Part shown: positions 12,077 to 23,477 of the stretch, one piece after another | Layout of the letters: each line of letters begins with the position of its first letter | Numbering within the stretch: position 1 is the first letter of the stretch | Source of the DNA: Alopecurus myosuroides | Lineage: Eukaryota > Streptophyta > Magnoliopsida > Poales > Poaceae | Length of the DNA stretch: 64,000 nucleotides | Reading direction: 5' to 3' | Assembly: GCA_028641055.1 (NCBI GenBank) | Contig: CM054062.1 | Location: 273,451,349 to 273,515,348 of the forward strand | Position numbers and translations under genes: made by a program | The notes under the pieces: generated by a model | What the model was told of the DNA's origin: nothing | The model's database searches: none | Seen by the model: only the letters and a program-made list of their open reading frames with translations

Positions 12077-12084
12077 TATAAATA
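12077..12084 (+). promoter_or_regulatory. TATA box of F antisense gene
   Basis: TATAAATA, preceded by CCGCC and followed by GCAGG, lies 135-142 bp upstream of the gene's ATG and is oriented opposite to the element's LTR promoter. The same kind of box occurs at the start of the antisense genes in H, G and A. Confidence 0.65.
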
Positions 12085-12218
12085 GCAGGAGTACGCCCCC
12101 CAGGGCTCATTCGCACCTCGCTCTCCCCACTTCATCTTCCACCTCCGATCTAAGCTCCAGAGCTCTGCTTTTCTCCCAGCGCCGCCGCGGCCGGAGCTTC
12201 GCCGGCGTCCACCTCAAT

Positions 12219-15200
12219 ATGGGAAAGGAGAAAACCTTGGCTTCCAAGGCCGACGGAGCGGGGAAAAACAAGAAAACCGGAGGGGCTTCTGGCTCTGGCA
12301 CTGCCGGTTCAGGGAGGAACAAAATGCAAGTGAACTGGTGCAAATCCGAGATGACCCAGGGCCGGCTCACGGAGATGGAGGACTCCGGGCTACTACCCAA
12401 GGGTTTATCTTGGCGAGCTCCGGGAAATGAGATCCGTCCCGAACCTGGGCCGGGCGAGGTAATAATTTTTGAAGCCCATATTCTCCGCGGGTTTTGCCCA
12501 CCCGGTTCTCTCTTTTTTCGTCGGCTCCTAGATTATTATGGCCTCCATCCTCAAGACCTTTCACCAAATTCCATTTTAAACATTAGCAACTTCGTAGTCC
12601 TCTGTGAGGACTACCTCCAATTAGAGCCAAACTTAGACCTTTTTCTTGAATACTTCTATTGCAACAAACACCCAAAGGTAGCTGGGGGTGAACTCATACA
12701 CCGTGTGGGGGTCTCATTCCAGAGACGAAAGGATATTGCCTACCCAGGTATTCCTCTGGCCAGTCACCCTAAGCTGTGGTAGAAATCCTACTTCTACATT
12801 AAAAGCACCACTCCTGAAGGTGAACCGGCTCTTCCGGGTTACCGTCCTGAACGCTTAGTTTACACTAGCACCATGAATTCATATGCCAAGTCTGCTGATC
12901 GAATCAAGATCCGGCCTCTCCTGAAACGTGTAACCTCGCTGATAGTTCACGGGCTTACAGGTTTAGATTTAACCCAAAGCTGGGTAGACTGGTGTATCCA
13001 ACCCCTCAGTATCAGGAACCGGTTATTCCATGAGTATACCGGTTCACCAGATTCTATGCGATATTCCGAGTCTATAGTTTCTAAGTCTGAGATGACAACC
13101 TCCTTGAAACTCCTGGTTGGAGTGAAGCAAGATAAGTTCTTCGAAGTTGGTCTAGAGCCCTTTAGCTCCTCTAACCCGGCTCCAACCGTAAGTCTCCATA
13201 TATTTTATGTTTGTAAGTATCTTTCATTCTTTTGACTGCACAAGTTCTAACCTCGCCGTTGTTCCGGTTCACAGGCTACAGACCCTTTCTGGGCTAGTAC
13301 AGAGGAACCGGCTTCTCCACCTGAAGATGAAGAATCATAAGAGCAAAGCGACAATGAGGAAGAGGTTTCTGAATTTGATTCCCTCGGTCAGTTGCACAAC
13401 CAATTTGCTGACGATGATTACTCGCAGGACTAGCAGGCAGAACAGGAAGTTGCCGGGTTAGACGGCGGCCAAGCTGGTGAGGAAGAAACGGGCCATGAAG
13501 TTCCGGATCAGGCCATGCCGGATTTCAACCCCTCTACTCCCATCACCGGTTCCAACCTGGTGGCTGAGAAGGAGTCCCCCGGAGGCCAGAAGAGGACCCG
13601 GTAGGCCGTCGCAAAGGTGCCTATCTCTAGACTGTCAAAAAATCCTTTGAAACCATCCTCACACACACAGAAAACGCAGGAGGATGAGGAGGGCAGCAAG
13701 AGAAGAAGGACCCGGAGCTCTGGTTCCAGCGAGTTAGAAGCAGGTTTGCCTGAGAAAAATCCTACTCGTCGGGTCTCCAAAATCCGGGTTTCGCCCACTG
13801 CTTCACACCCCTTAGCCGGACAAATGAGGCCAGAACTGAGTCGTCCTTTTCATTCAGATTCCCCGAACTCAGACTCGTCCCATTTCAGCGGGGCTAGTAA
13901 ATTTTCCATCAACTCTGGTAAGTTATCTTTCCTTCCCTAGTTTTTCCACTGCTAATATCTTAATCTTGCAATAGAACTCAAAGCTTTTCCTTTTGCAACA
14001 GAACTCAGGCTGTATTAAAAGTAAACCCTGTTTCCTTCGCTGCTCCCTCTGTAAATGTTGAAGAGAAGAACCTTGAAGAAGTGAATGATGAACCGGCTGA
14101 TCCATCACTGGGTCATATGGACGTTATGGCTGAAGAGCATGAAGAAGAGGTGAACCCGGTTGATGTATCCCGGGTAATGATCCTCCGGTTGAAGAGGCAA
14201 ATGTTCAGGACCCGGATGTGGTCATAACCGGTTCTCAGGCTGTTGAGGCTACTGGACCGTCCACAGTTCTCTCCAAAGTCACTGAGGACCTGAAAGTGAA
14301 GTCAGAAGACAAGAGACCTACTCCTAGCCTGAACATTGAAGGCCAGAGCTTTGACACGCTTACTCAAGAACTCTCTGAGAACTGGCGTCGCGCTGATGGT
14401 ATTATAGAGTTTCTGAAACAGAAATATGAGGTAACCTTGATATTCATGAACGGTAGGCCTCCATCTTCTAGTTTATATTGGAAACTTGTTACTGAAGAGT
14501 CGTAGACTGAATAGCTTGTAACCTGAATAACTGTAACCTGGATAGCTGTAACCTGTATAGCTGTAGCCCCCAAGGGTCGGTTTATAATGGAATTACAAAT
14601 CGAGACTTACTATGCTTTTGTTCTGAATTTAATAAAAATCGAGGTACTGTAGCCCCCAAGTGCCGGGTTGCGATCCTGCAGCTAGCCGAGACTTAAACAT
14701 AGGTTATAACCCAATGCTTGAAACTGGAATACTGTAGCCCCCAAGTGTCGGGTTGCGAACCTGGAACAACTCGGGACTTAACTTTTTCTGGAAACTGCGA
14801 CAAATTTACCAGTATCTAGGTTATGATTTTATAAGCCGGATATTTATCAAGTTACGACTAAAACTTTGAATAACTTGAATATTTTGCAGATTCTTGAATC
14901 CTCCTTGCAAAAGGATGTTTCAAATTTGAAGAACCTGCTCGCCCAAGAAGCTAAGAAAACTGAGGAAGCCAAGACCCGGCACAAAGAGCTAGAAGAGCAA
15001 ATAACGGAGGCAGCCAAGACGTGGTCTGTTCTGCAGCAGGATTTTGAAACCCGGGAAAAAACTCTTGTAGCTAGAGCAGAGACTGTTGAGAAGGAACTAG
15101 AGGAGACCCAGACCAAATTTACCAAAGTCACAGATTTGCTGAGAGATATCACTTGCAGTGTTTTTGGTAAGTTCATCTGGTTTATCATCCCCTTCAACGT

Positions 15201-15978
15201 ATTGCATTTCCAATGCTATATTTCCTTTGTCTTTTATCAAATAACTTGGCTCAGATCAGAAATTACTTTTTGTAACCTGTAGGTAGAATGCATGGGAACA
15301 ACCTAAAGCTTCCAGACCTGAAACTCAAGGCCTTGTTCACCCTGATCCGGCAGCTATACATTGGAGGTGGAGAATGTATTAAAGTTGTCTGGAACTGGGA
15401 TACTACTCCCAAAAGGCTTAGCGAAATGCTTGTGGAGCTAACTCAGGTCCCTCAGTGGATAGAAGAGCACAAGCTATCATCATGTCGCCACGGAGCCATC
15501 AAGGTCATGTCACTGGCGAAAGCCTATCATCCGGAATTGAATCCGGATCTTCTTGCGGGAGGTTTCCCAGAATATAAAGCAGATATATCAAAGTATGAGA
15601 AGAAGGACTTCGCCAGGATAGAAAAGGAGTGCCGGTTCTATGCTTGCACTATTGCTTAAAAACTGAAGTTGAAGGACATGTGCCCGGGTTATACTTCGTA
15701 GGGTGAACGAAAAATGCCTTTTACTCCTCTAGCTATGGCTGCTGTTTGACAAGCCCCGCCGAAGAGCCGGCTCTCTATAGCCTCCTTATCTGGTGCACCT
15801 CAGTCAGTCACTCCTTCTGTTTCTGCTCCACCGCGCCCCTTATATGAATCGGAGAACATTACTGATGCTCTGGCTCAGCTAGAGTGGAAGTACGTCCCTG
15901 CTGATGAGGTTGAAGAAGCGATCCAAGCCCCAGCTGACCCAGAGACTCAAGACCTAGATCCTCAAAACCCGGCAATTT
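12219..15978 (+). pseudogene. F antisense-encoded gene (putative gypsy type transposon domain, PF04195-like), decayed
   Basis: I chose ATG 12219 because it gives an N-terminus MGKEKT-like and Lys-rich, as in the copies in G and H, and follows the TATA box by about 135 bp. Residues 40-190 carry the conserved block with EVIIFEAHILRGFCPPG and PNSILNISNFVVL, also found in H (29158 on) and G (44623 down). A TAG at 12780-12782 breaks the domain, and the frame continues to a probable donor near 13190. Further pieces are an acidic Ser-rich region (13270-13920), a coiled coil (about 14890-15165) and a C-terminal domain (15288-15659, with an SSCRHGAIKV-like motif). Several stops interrupt it. The molecular function is unknown. 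Confidence 0.72.
14517..14745. repeat. 15-bp tandem repeat and TGTAGCCCCCAAG motifs in F intron
   Basis: Three 15-bp units beginning TGTAACCTG occupy 14517-14561. They are followed by TGTAGCCCCCAAG at 14562, 14648 and 14733, the last two continuing as TG(C/T)CGGGTTGCGA. The motif is the complement of a polypurine-tract-like run (CTTGGGGGCTACA) and recurs at 16501. It lies in a probable intron of the antisense gene. Confidence 0.6.
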
Positions 15979-16590
15979 AGGACCCGTCCCAGCAGAAGGG
16001 AAATTTGTTGCGGAGTAATTATGTGATCTCTGCAAGAATAATAATTTGACACTATTGGGTCTGTCATAGGCTAGATGAACTGCTTTATTTCTAGTCCTAT
16101 TTTTTTAAAGTGCGTATGCGCACTTATGCTACAATTTGGTGTGTAATAACCCGGTTTTCCTTTGAGGTTATGCAAAGTATTTCCGGTTTAACATCGTTTT
16201 TGCGGTTTCTTTTATCTGAACATGAAAATTTCCTTGACTTGGTTTTTATTTGCTTTCTAGCTCAGCCGGTTTTTTGCATGACTTATTCTAGTGTGTACAA
16301 CTCTGGTGAGTTTAGGGTCATAGTAACCCGGGTTGCCAAGTTATAATAAACCGGTGTTGCCGGGTTATATTATGATCGACTCAACCATGCTTAAACATCT
16401 AGGTTATAAAAGCGCGTGTAACCACTGACTGACAGGCAAGTATAACCAATATATTTTGTCTTATGCCAGATTCTTGAGATATAGACTTTGCTCTAGCATC
16501 AGCCCCCAAGTAATGATATAGAAATAATATTGTAACTTCATGTCATAGTGATAGGCCAATGAATGTCAATAACTCAGATAGCCCCCAACA
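15979..16590. other. F terminal non-coding segment
   Basis: About 600 bp downstream of the antisense gene, with scattered CCGGTT and AACCCGG words like the rest of F. No part of pol is recognisable. It ends in CCCCCAACA next to the target duplication. In F's orientation this is the deletion-joined 5' end. Confidence 0.6.
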
Positions 16591-17807
16591 AGCTGTATAA
16601 TGAACAAATAGCCTATCTCACTAAAGCACGTGACCATACTAATGCTAAATATAAAGTTCTTAAAAAGGAAAAGGTTGAATTTGTTGTTGGCAATGCTAAT
16701 CTAATTGAGGAAAACTCTAGGTTGAATAATGAGCTTGCCAAGTTGTCTTCTTCTATTTCCAATGATTCTTGTGCTACTAAATCCACATCTTGTGAAGCAT
16801 CTATTTTGAAGGAGAATGTTGAGATAAGGTCTCAACTTGAGTTGATGACTAGAAAGTGTGGGAAATTGGAAGAAAGTCATGAAAAGCTATCTAGCTCTCA
16901 TCAGGATCTTCTAGCATCCCATACCAAGCTAAAATTAGCTCTTGAGGCTATCACTACAAAGGTAACATCTTGTGAGCCTCATGTGGTTACTAGCACAATA
17001 TCTTCTAGTAATGCTATATTGCCTTGTGCTAGTATTAGTAATTCATCCTCTCATAATGTTTCTACATATTGTGATGAATTGATTTCCTTGCCTTGTTGCT
17101 CTAACAATGAAGCATCTACTTCCTCTATCTCTTGTGTTGATTCTAACCATGTAGAGGAAATTAAAGAGCTCAAGGCCCAAGTCACTTCTTTGAAGAAAGA
17201 CTTGGAAAAGATTCATGAAGGGAGTTCCACCCTTGACAAGATGTTGAGAGTGCTAAGACTTCCCAATGACAAGAGTGGACTTTGATTCAACTCCAATATC
17301 AAGAACAAGTCCATGGTTGACATGAAGAAGGGCCAAGAACAAGAAAACGATTCGGCCAAGATTATTTGCTTCAAGTGCAATATTGAAGGGCACCATGTTA
17401 GATATTTCCCTTTGAAGAAGAAGCTTCTTAGTGAGAAGCAACTAGGGAAGCGGCCTCTTGTTCAATCTCATGCTCAACCACGAGTTGAACAACGGCCACC
17501 TCCTAAGAAGACTCAATTCAATGTTCCTCTTGTTGAGAAGCCTATTGAGAAGAAAGAAAAGATTCGATGTTGCTACCTTTGTCGTGAGAAGGGACACTTT
17601 GCTTCTTCATGCACTAATGGTGCATTATCTAACCCTATCCTTGTTGATGATGTTTATTCCATTCGGAAGGATAATGTGGGCAATGTGTTTGCCAAGTATG
17701 TTGGTACTCCAAGTGGTGTCAAGAAAAGAACCATTTGGGTTGCCAAACCTATTGTGACTAACCTCTTAGGACCCAACTTGGTTGGGGACCAACAAGCTCA
17801 AACTTGA
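16591..17807 (+). pseudogene. gag: B gag, C-terminal part with zinc knuckles
   Basis: The frame interrupted by F resumes here. The first 240 residues are helical, rich in Lys, Glu and Ser, with coiled-coil character (ELKAQVTSLKKDLEK). A TGA at 17283-17285 interrupts it and the same frame continues. Two knuckles follow: CFKCNIEGHHVRYF near 17370, whose final Cys is replaced by Phe, and CYLCREKGHFASSC near 17573, an intact C-x2-C-x4-H-x4-C. The frame ends at TGA 17805-17807 after TIWVAKPIV. The knuckles indicate a nucleic-acid-binding nucleocapsid region. No protease or integrase follows, unlike autonomous copia elements. Confidence 0.8.
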
Positions 17808-20800
17808 TCAATAGGTGTTATTGGAGGGCATTGGATACTTGGCTATCTAATGAAGAAAATAAGTGATCTTCATTAATTATATTTCCTCAAGCCAGGTCAC
17901 TTGGATTATATATCTCTCTTACCCAATGTTCCTCCATGCGGTAACTTGTATTTAATTCATATATACATTGAAATTTGCTTGCTCCCTTGCATATGTTAGT
18001 TTTGTTTCTAGCATGTGTTTGTATGTGGTGTGCTTACTACTTACCCATCTTGGTTAATCTAGTATGAGTTTGTTGGTTTGCACTCCATGTACCTGTGTTC
18101 GTTGTGTCAGAGCCTTCATTTCAACTCTTGTATTTTAGTTGGCTCTTTGGGAGACTAATGGACTATCCCATTTTGGGGGAGTAATATTCTCTTGGCACTT
18201 TACTATCCTAAAATGTGTGTACATGAGGAAAACCACTTAGTGTTGATATATCAATATTGTCTAGTCTCTATGTGGTATGTCTTTCTCATGAGAAATTCAA
18301 ATTCTAATGTCCATTAAATTTGTCTAGTTGGATTTATTTTCTTTGCCTCTTGTTAAAAAAATGGATTGTCACATTATGGGGGAGTAATAAGCTATGTGCA
18401 TATTACAAGCCTATAAACTATGAACATGTGAGGTATTGCCACCTAGAGTTGATATTATTAGTTATCTTGTTCCTTTGTGGCATGTTGCTCAAACAAGTTC
18501 CATATTTTCTTAAAATATCTTTTGTCCCTTTTATTTTGGTATCTTGTTTGTGAGATAGTTTCTTGGTGCTTTCCATATTCGATTCTTATTAGAAGCCTTC
18601 AAGAATCTCTATCTAAGCATGTTTTTATATTCCTATCTTTTGTCACATGCTTATGTTTTGTGAATATGATTGTGAACAAAGCTACCACCGAGAAATATCT
18701 CCATACATCTCTTGTCTTTGAAAAGTGATAATAATTTGTGGTAAGTTTATTGATCATATTTACTTTGGCCTTTGCTCTAAAAAATGCCTTGTTTGTTGCC
18801 AAGGATTTTTTTGGTTCAAACTCCTTTGTGTCTTCCTTTTGTTCTACTCAAAATTTGTTTTATGCTTTCTTGTGTTAGGAAAAGCAATGATCCCATTATT
18901 GTTCACTTTGATTCATATTCATACTTCTTTGTGTTGCACTATTCTTGGAGAAGCTATCCTACATTGAGTAGAACACCATTCATTAAATTGGTATTGCATC
19001 TTATTGCCTTTCTTGAGCTTGACTAGTGTTTGAACAATATATATGGAGAGTAATGATTCCATTGTGTGAATTTTGTATTCAAATGCAAGATCATAATTAA
19101 TGCACTATTCTTGGAAGAGCTACCATATATGCGTTTGAACACTTGTTGTCTTGAAATTGGTATTTTATCCCAATGACTTGTCTCTTTGGAAGACAAACAT
19201 TTTTCATGTTGGTACTTTGTGTTCCATCATGAAAAGTGTAGAGGGGTTGGTTTATTATTTGATCTTATTTTCCTTTGGTATCTTCTTTATTTGGTTTCCT
19301 CAATCATGTGTTGATTTGGGTTTTGATATAATTTGGACAATTCTCTTGCTTTTGACTCGTGTGAGTGTCTTCATGGTTTAATTGGTGTTTTGTCCAATTT
19401 GTATCTTGTTTGGTTCTTGAAAGTTTTATGCATGTATATTTACTATGTATATATTTTGGCATGCTTACTTTCGTTGATCCAATATATAGGATAAACTCCA
19501 TCAAATCCTAAACGGCTAAGATATGCATGAAATTCAAATTCATATTAATATGAACATATTTATGTGGAGTTTGTCCTATGTATTGTAGTTGTTCTAAGTA
19601 CTTTGGACCCAATAAGTTTGGGAACCATTTTGTAATTGATTTTTGTTTTTAGGTACAATGGAGATACATTGGTTGCTTGCTCCATTCATAAGGAAGGTGT
19701 TCTCACCATGGTATTATAGGAGTCAAGCTACGATGATTATCAAACTTGCATCCTCTTCATCACCAATGTCGTCTCGGTAACAAGTATCTATTCCATGCAT
19801 ACATTTCTAGATTTCAACCTTGTGTAGGTTGCATCTTGGCATGAATTCCTTTTGTTGCATTTCATTTGGTTCTTGCAAATGTCTTATCAAAAGCATCTTT
19901 ATTGCAAATATGAGTAAGACGGGATGATTACATATCAAGGGGATATTTATAATCATTTTCATGATTCACCAATCCCAAGTATAATAATCTAGCATCTTCT
20001 ACACGAAGTCTCTCATATTCAATATTGATATTTTCTCAAAACAATTTGCCTTTTTGTGATACGTGTTACCTTTCTCGAAACATTTCAACTATCACTCTTC
20101 CCTTGTGATATTTGTGATGCTTTCATGAGTTTGTTGACTTGTTAGTATATATCCCTTTAAGATAAAACTAAGCTTAGCGCTTTGCTTTCAAGCAAAAATC
20201 TTATTGGTATATTTATGAACCTCTCTTGGATATCATGTTCTTCACCTTTGTACCTATTTTGTGTGTGCATGTTTCTTTGTGGATATATCTCTGTGATTGG
20301 TGTCCACTTAGAAACTTATACACACGGGAATAGTTACATCTTTAATTGATATTCTATTTCTTTAGTGACCATGTTTTATTGCTTTATATTCCTTGGTGGT
20401 TCCTAAAAGGCACAAGCTTTGCTTTTCATTTGGTATTCCTTTTGCATCTGAATAAGCTTGTGGACCTATGTGTTTTATCCTTTGTTGGTTTGTGTGTATG
20501 TGAAAGACATGATATGCACTACGTGCCTCATAATATTGAAAGACTATGATGAATCTTTGCTCATCCTATTAGTATCCTAAAAATGTTTTTCCTTGTCACA
20601 CTAATCTCTTTTGGTTGAGTAAGTCATTATTTGTCGCTTCTTGATCTTAATTGCTAAACTTTTGTTTGTTTGCAAGTTGCTTTGCTTCATTTCCAATCTA
20701 TTCTCTTGTGCTTGTTTTGTTCAAAATTATCTAGAAGGGAGTGATGATTCCATGTTGTGCACACTATATAGTAATTCAAATCTAACATTGTGCATGTATC

Positions 20801-21267
20801 TGGGGAGCTCTCTCTTTATTTTCTAGAACACTTTGTTGATATTTTCATTATATTGTTTTTGGCCAATCGGTATTTCAAATCCTTTGGTTTGTTGCTTCTT
20901 TGTGAAAGTATTATTCAATTTGATATTCTTTGGAAATTTTTGGATCATCAATATAGTTTTATCTCCCTCCATCTATTCATAGTTGGATATATGCACTTGA
21001 CTTAACTCATATCACGAGGAATGCATACAATATGGGGGAGCTCTTATTATATTGTCCTTCTAATCTTTTTTCCCATTTCGGCAATGGATGCCAATTGGGG
21101 AGAAGTTTAGAGGGTTTAAGGGAATTTGGTTCTATGCTTCAGTTTCGTTCTTAAGCATTGGCCTTCCATGCTATTGCATCCTTGCTCTTTGTTTTGCATG
21201 GTTGCTTAATTCATCATATAAACCCTCGTAAAAAGGGATTGTCGTCTATTACCAAAATGGGTGAGAT
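17808..21267 (+). other. B non-coding 3' region
   Basis: About 3.5 kb, very T-rich on the plus strand, between gag and the 3' LTR. None of the short open frames (60-90 codons) has a recognisable motif, and they look like hydrophobic artefacts of TTT and CTT richness. Polypurine-tract-like runs GGGGGAG occur at about 18175, 18379 and 21034. In copia elements with a long 3' region (SIRE type) an extra gene lies here, but none survives or ever existed in this copy. Confidence 0.7.
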
Positions 21268-21888
21268 TGAAAGTGCATGGTGCCCCCATATGTGGTTTTG
21301 GTAAGTAATGACAATCCTTATGGACTAATGTTTGCATTGAGTTATCCTTGTAGATCTTGTCTATAGGAAATAATGGAGTTCATATGTTGAACTCTATTAG
21401 CTTCCTTGATGGCCATTGTTATATTTAAGGATTTATATGAAGAATGGTCATGGTTTGAATTGAGCTTATTGCTAGTGTGTCTTGAAGAAAAGGAATAGGT
21501 GATCTTTCATTATTATCTTCAAGACATCATAATTTTAAGTGAGAAGAAAAGATACAAGGTTGGGCAAGCAAGTGATCAACACACAAAGCTACAAGATATA
21601 CCAAGTGGGATTATGTATCTCATGGTATGGTAAGCAATTATCAAGATAGCTTTGCGAACTAACCCATGATATGTGTGTGTGTGGCATCTCTATGCGTGGT
21701 TAGGTATCTTTCCATGGGCATGAACCAAAAGGAAGATTTCATATAGCCCATGGTCTATGTTGTTGTCAAGCGGTGTTCGTCATCTAGCTTGATGTGGAAG
21801 GTCAAGTGAAGCATCTAGAAGAAATCCTATGCTTGATGCTTGCCACCCTTTTGGAGATTGTGGCCTTGTGAAGATTTGCCGTCAAGGG

Positions 21889-21981
21889 TCTCTCCCATAA
21901 TGGTGTATGGGGGAGCTAGTCTCTCCCATAATAGTGTATGGGGGAGCTAGTCTCTCCCATAATGGTGTATGGGGGAGCAAC
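21889..21981. repeat. Three 31-bp tandem hairpin units in B 3' LTR
   Basis: Units start at 21889, 21920 and 21951. Each has the CTCCCATA / TATGGGGGAG stem. The second unit has one base change (ATAGTG instead of ATGGTG). The 5' LTR has two units. Confidence 0.82.
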
Positions 21982-22856
21982 TTGCAAGTCTTCATCAAGC
22001 GGAGCTTGTGCTAGCAAGCACGATCAAGAAAGAAGATCCAACTTGAGAGAGTCAATATCGTCATCATCTAGCTCAAGTGGAATTCTCAAGTAAAAGGTAT
22101 AATCTTGATAGGTTTTCTATTTTACCGGTCTCGTGTCTTTGGGAGACCGGGTTATAGGATAGATAGTCGTACTATCAAGAGGGGCTCTCAAGTGAGTAAC
22201 GTGATCAAATTGTTGTGGAGAGCTCAAACCTTTGCATACTTGCATATCAACTTTCTTGTTTCTTGTTTGGCTTTTATCTCCTTGGGTTTTTGGTGCTTGT
22301 CGTGATCTTCATGGCAAGCCAAGGTTTATCGAAAACAGTTTTGGTAAGAAAAACTTGTTGCGTTTTCGGTGGTGAAAATATCCGGTTCAGCTTTGAGAAT
22401 GTTTCCACACCTTCCATGTGTGGTAACTTATCCATTCCTTTTTGTTTGGATAGTACTTTTTATTACCTTTCCAACCCATTTGGATTCACCTAATTCGGAG
22501 TTCATTCGCAAAAGTTATGTGTGTTTTCGTGTTGGAGGTTTTACCGGGTGTTCCCATTTGGTTATATATTCCATTGCTGCACAATGATGTTTCTCTGCGT
22601 ATTCTTGTATTTCTCGTCGTTGCGATTTCAACGAGCCCAAGAACATAAAAAATGGATTATGTATGCAAAAGTTATAGCATTTCTCGTATTGGTGTTCAGT
22701 CACTCTGTTGCAATCCGGAATCATTTCGGACCATTCCGGACCATTCCGACTTGGCCGCGAAAACCTCTGTTGGGATCTGGATTCATTCCGGGACCCGGAT
22801 TCATTCCGTATCCATCCCGGAATGGATCCGGAATGGGCGGTTAGTTTTTGAGCACC

Positions 22857-22864
22857 TATTTAAG
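22857..22864 (+). promoter_or_regulatory. B LTR TATA-like box
   Basis: TATTTAAG follows a stretch of nested GGATTC/GGAATC words (about 22780-22835). The 5' LTR has TATTTAAT at 8969-8976. Probable U3 promoter of B. Confidence 0.45.
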
Positions 22865-23008
22865 GGGCTTTCTTCTCCAAAGTCCCCAAGTCTTTCCGAG
22901 CCCGTTTTTCCTCTCTCTCTCCACCATTGTTGACTTTGGAAAGCTTGCCCCTCTCCCAATCCCTCCTATGATTCTTTCATATCTTTGAGGGAGAATATAG
23001 AGGAGATC

Positions 23009-23477
23009 TGATGGGGGATGATAACCCGGTAGGATCATGCCTAGGTGAAACCCGGCCCGAAGGGTTTCGCACAAGACCCGGTTCAAGGTGGAGGAGTTTC
23101 TAGAAGGCCCAAGAGGGAACGTAGGCCTTGTAACCCGTGCCTTAGGGGCCAAGATTAGGAAACTTAGGGTTGTGTGCGGTTTCCGGGTAGGATTCCAGGT
23201 ATGCCTTGTATAGGAAGCCAGGGAGCCGGGTAATATATAAATCGGCTCCTGGGACAAAGAAAGGGACAAGAGTTTTGCCAGATATTCGAGTATCCTTGTA
23301 ATACGAGAGCTGATAGTTGTAACCCTAGATCGGAGACTCGGCGACATTGCGACCCCGAGCTACTAGATCGCCAGATAACATGACTTCCCCTGAGCTAAAC
23401 CCTCTCCCAAACACCAGAGTCGATTTGCCCCAAAGTAAGTTACCCTAGGTAACGTCTGCCGTGATTATCCCACGACA
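23009..23477 (+). repeat. G 5' LTR
   Basis: It runs from TGATGGGGG to CCCACGACA and matches 45673-46142. A TATATAAAT box is at 23234-23242. A conserved ATG at 23380 opens a frame that leads into gag, but in this LTR a TAG at 23446-23448 closes it; the 3' LTR has CAG at that codon. Confidence 0.92.
23234..23242 (+). promoter_or_regulatory. G LTR TATA box
   Basis: TATATAAAT, also present at 45899-45907 in the 3' LTR. Transcription start would be about 30 bp downstream, upstream of the in-LTR ATG at 23380. Confidence 0.65.

Larger units (their letters stand above)
11080..16590 (-). mobile_element. F: Tat-lineage gypsy element, reverse orientation, 5' LTR/gag/pol deleted
   Basis: F interrupts B's gag. 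It is flanked by AGCTT (11075-11079) and AGCTG (16591-16595), a five-base target duplication with one change, and the gag frame reads across the two flanks. Its left end is a 609-bp LTR (3' LTR in its own orientation), then a polypurine tract, then an antisense-encoded gene on the plus strand. Its right end reads CCCCCAACA, the same nine bases that form the outer end of the LTR (11680-11688), but no LTR body follows. The simplest reading is a deletion from just inside the 5' LTR to a point downstream of pol. Confidence 0.75.
21268..23008 (+). repeat. B 3' LTR, 5' part
   Basis: It starts TGAAAGTGCATGG and aligns with the 5' LTR from its base 21432 onward. It is interrupted by G after AGATC (23004-23008). 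It carries three hairpin units (21889-21981) and a TATTTAAG box (22857-22864). The rest of the LTR is at 46148-46961. Confidence 0.88.

Noticed and set aside
15979..16590. A full second LTR of F at its right end
   Set aside because: Apart from the last nine bases it does not match the LTR at 11080-11688.
18320..21005. Several 60-90 codon hydrophobic frames in the 3' region of B
   Set aside because: They follow from T-rich sequence (Phe, Leu, Cys codons) and overlap each other. I see no signal for an env-like gene.
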